Positions 6,681 through 7,460 of a stretch of 7,460 nucleotides of DNA are shown here, piece after piece. Origin of the DNA: Candidatus Sabulitectum sp. Lineage in GTDB: Bacteria > Fermentibacterota > Fermentibacteria > Fermentibacterales > JCC-6. The stretch is from contig JAOZRM010000086.1 in NCBI GenBank assembly GCA_029940175.1, positions 4,436 through 11,895 on the forward strand, given 5' to 3'. A program made the translations under genes and the position numbers. The first letter of the stretch is position 1. Each line of letters opens with the position of its first letter. The notes beneath the pieces are model-generated. The model saw nothing but the letters and a program-made list of their open reading frames with translations, had not been told where the DNA came from and searched no databases.

Positions 6681-7460
6681 TGTTGCGGTTCGTAATTATG
6701 TACACAAAATGAAATTTAAGGTGAGAGACACTCTTCTTGCAGCCCGGTACGGATTTAACGGGCGGAATATATGGGTATTCTGGAAGGGGATTGTTCAAGC
6801 CTGGCTGGTTTGGGCATTTTTTACCTATGCGGGTTTTCTCGCTGCGGGTGATTCTATTGCGGACAGATTCGCTTCAGCCAGATTGTGCCCTGTACCGGAT
6901 AGTCTTTTCATGTCAAATGTCCCGTCTGTAGTTCTGCTTGTTCTTGGTACATTGCTGGCTATCTTCATCTACATGCTTACATCTCTTAAGGTTTCCCGAC
7001 TTACATTTGAACAATTGCGCGGGGACCAGTTTTATTCTGAAGCTGATTCACGGAAATTTTGCCGAGCCAACTGGAAGGCTGTGGTTGTTACCCCCCTGGT
7101 AATTGCTGCTGGAATTGCCGTGGGACTCATCGCTGTTTACCTCATTGGGCTTCTTGGCAGAATACCATCTGCCGGTTCAGTTATTGCAGGCATCTTTGCA
7201 ATACCCCTTTGGATTCTCGGTCTCTTCATTGTACTTTCGATGGTTGTTCTTCTGCTTTCGTTCTTTCTGATTCCAGTGATAACAGCTACGACAAAAGGCG
7301 ATACATTTGAATGTTTGTTTGAGGTATTCAGTGTTGTAACATCCAGACCCATGCGACTTTTTCGCAGTATGATCACAGGTGCTTTCATGAGAGTTATTGC
7401 CCTTGTGGTTTTCTCTCTCTTTGCCTGGGGCTCTGTTAGTTTTGTCTCTTCAGTTCTTTC
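6667..7460 (+). CDS. Uncharacterised polytopic membrane protein, 3' end beyond window
   Basis: The reading frame from ATG 6667 is open to the window end: 264 complete codons and no stop, so the gene is partial at its 3' side. It begins MQDSDVAVRNYVHKMKFKVR, a charged N-terminal region of about 40 residues. Hydrophobic spans follow near 41-60, 84-104, 138-161, 168-206 (probably two) and 241-264. A polar segment at about 108-136 (KVSRLTFEQLRGDQFYSEAD and following) sits between spans. Further on are GLLGRIPSAG and a KGDTFECLFEVFSVVTSRPMRLF block before the last seen span. From memory this order (R-L-x-x-x-Q-L-x-x-D, GLLGRIP, then a D-x-F-x-x-x-x-x-x-F-S-x-x-x-x-RP-x-R block) recalls unnamed membrane proteins of planctomycete and related genomes; I know no function for them. 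Expression is clearly tied to comF by a 14-base overlap and a strong ribosome binding site. Short frames at 6737 and 7059 are shadows of it. Confidence 0.85.
   Translation, partial: MQDSDVAVRNYVHKMKFKVRDTLLAARYGFNGRNIWVFWKGIVQAWLVWAFFTYAGFLAAGDSIADRFASARLCPVPDSLFMSNVPSVVLLVLGTLLAIFIYMLTSLKVSRLTFEQLRGDQFYSEADSRKFCRANWKAVVVTPLVIAAGIAVGLIAVYLIGLLGRIPSAGSVIAGIFAIPLWILGLFIVLSMVVLLLSFFLIPVITATTKGDTFECLFEVFSVVTSRPMRLFRSMITGAFMRVIALVVFSLFAWGSVSFVSSVL

Noticed and set aside
6737..7310. Short plus-strand frames at 6737-6931 and 7059-7310
   Set aside because: They lie in other frames within the long open membrane-protein gene that starts at 6667 and has a strong ribosome site.

Overview
The window is a compact, single-strand (+) block of bacterial genes for lateral cell-wall growth. 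It reads mreB - mreC - mreD - mrdA (PBP2) - rodA - lgt - comF - an uncharacterised polytopic membrane protein that runs off the right edge. Every gene is on the same strand. Almost every junction is either an ATGA-type stop/start overlap or a longer overlap, so this looks like one translationally coupled operon. The only real gap is 61 bases between rodA and lgt. I see no RNA genes, mobile elements, CRISPR arrays or long repeats.

Layout. Positions 38-5156 hold the classic rod-complex set: the actin-like filament MreB, the bitopic scaffold MreC, the polytopic MreD, the class B transpeptidase PBP2 and the SEDS glycosyltransferase RodA. Together these make and cross-link side-wall peptidoglycan. 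Positions 5218-6030 encode Lgt, the first enzyme of lipoprotein maturation. Positions 5994-6680 encode a ComF-family phosphoribosyltransferase with an N-terminal zinc finger, a family linked to DNA uptake. From 6667 to the window end lies an open, well-initiated membrane-protein gene that I recognise only as an uncharacterised family.

Organism. The presence of Lgt together with a complete rod complex indicates a rod-shaped bacterium with a peptidoglycan wall. Base composition is moderate, about half G+C by eye. RodA carries an extra hydrophobic pair between its LQPDLGTA motif and its catalytic loop, with a loop of the FLNPE-DP-GAGWN type. From memory this resembles RodA of the Bacteroidota/Chlorobi (FCB) assemblage more than proteobacterial RodA. 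Lgt has the cysteine-rich RVGCFFNGCCFG form of its signature, which differs from E. coli. I infer a lineage in or near the FCB group, possibly a candidate phylum, with low confidence.

This is mostly well-understood core biology. I do not see strong evidence for a new system. The points most worth following are the unnamed membrane protein co-translated with comF, the attachment of lgt and comF to a rod-shape operon, and the departures from the E. coli reference in Lgt and RodA.
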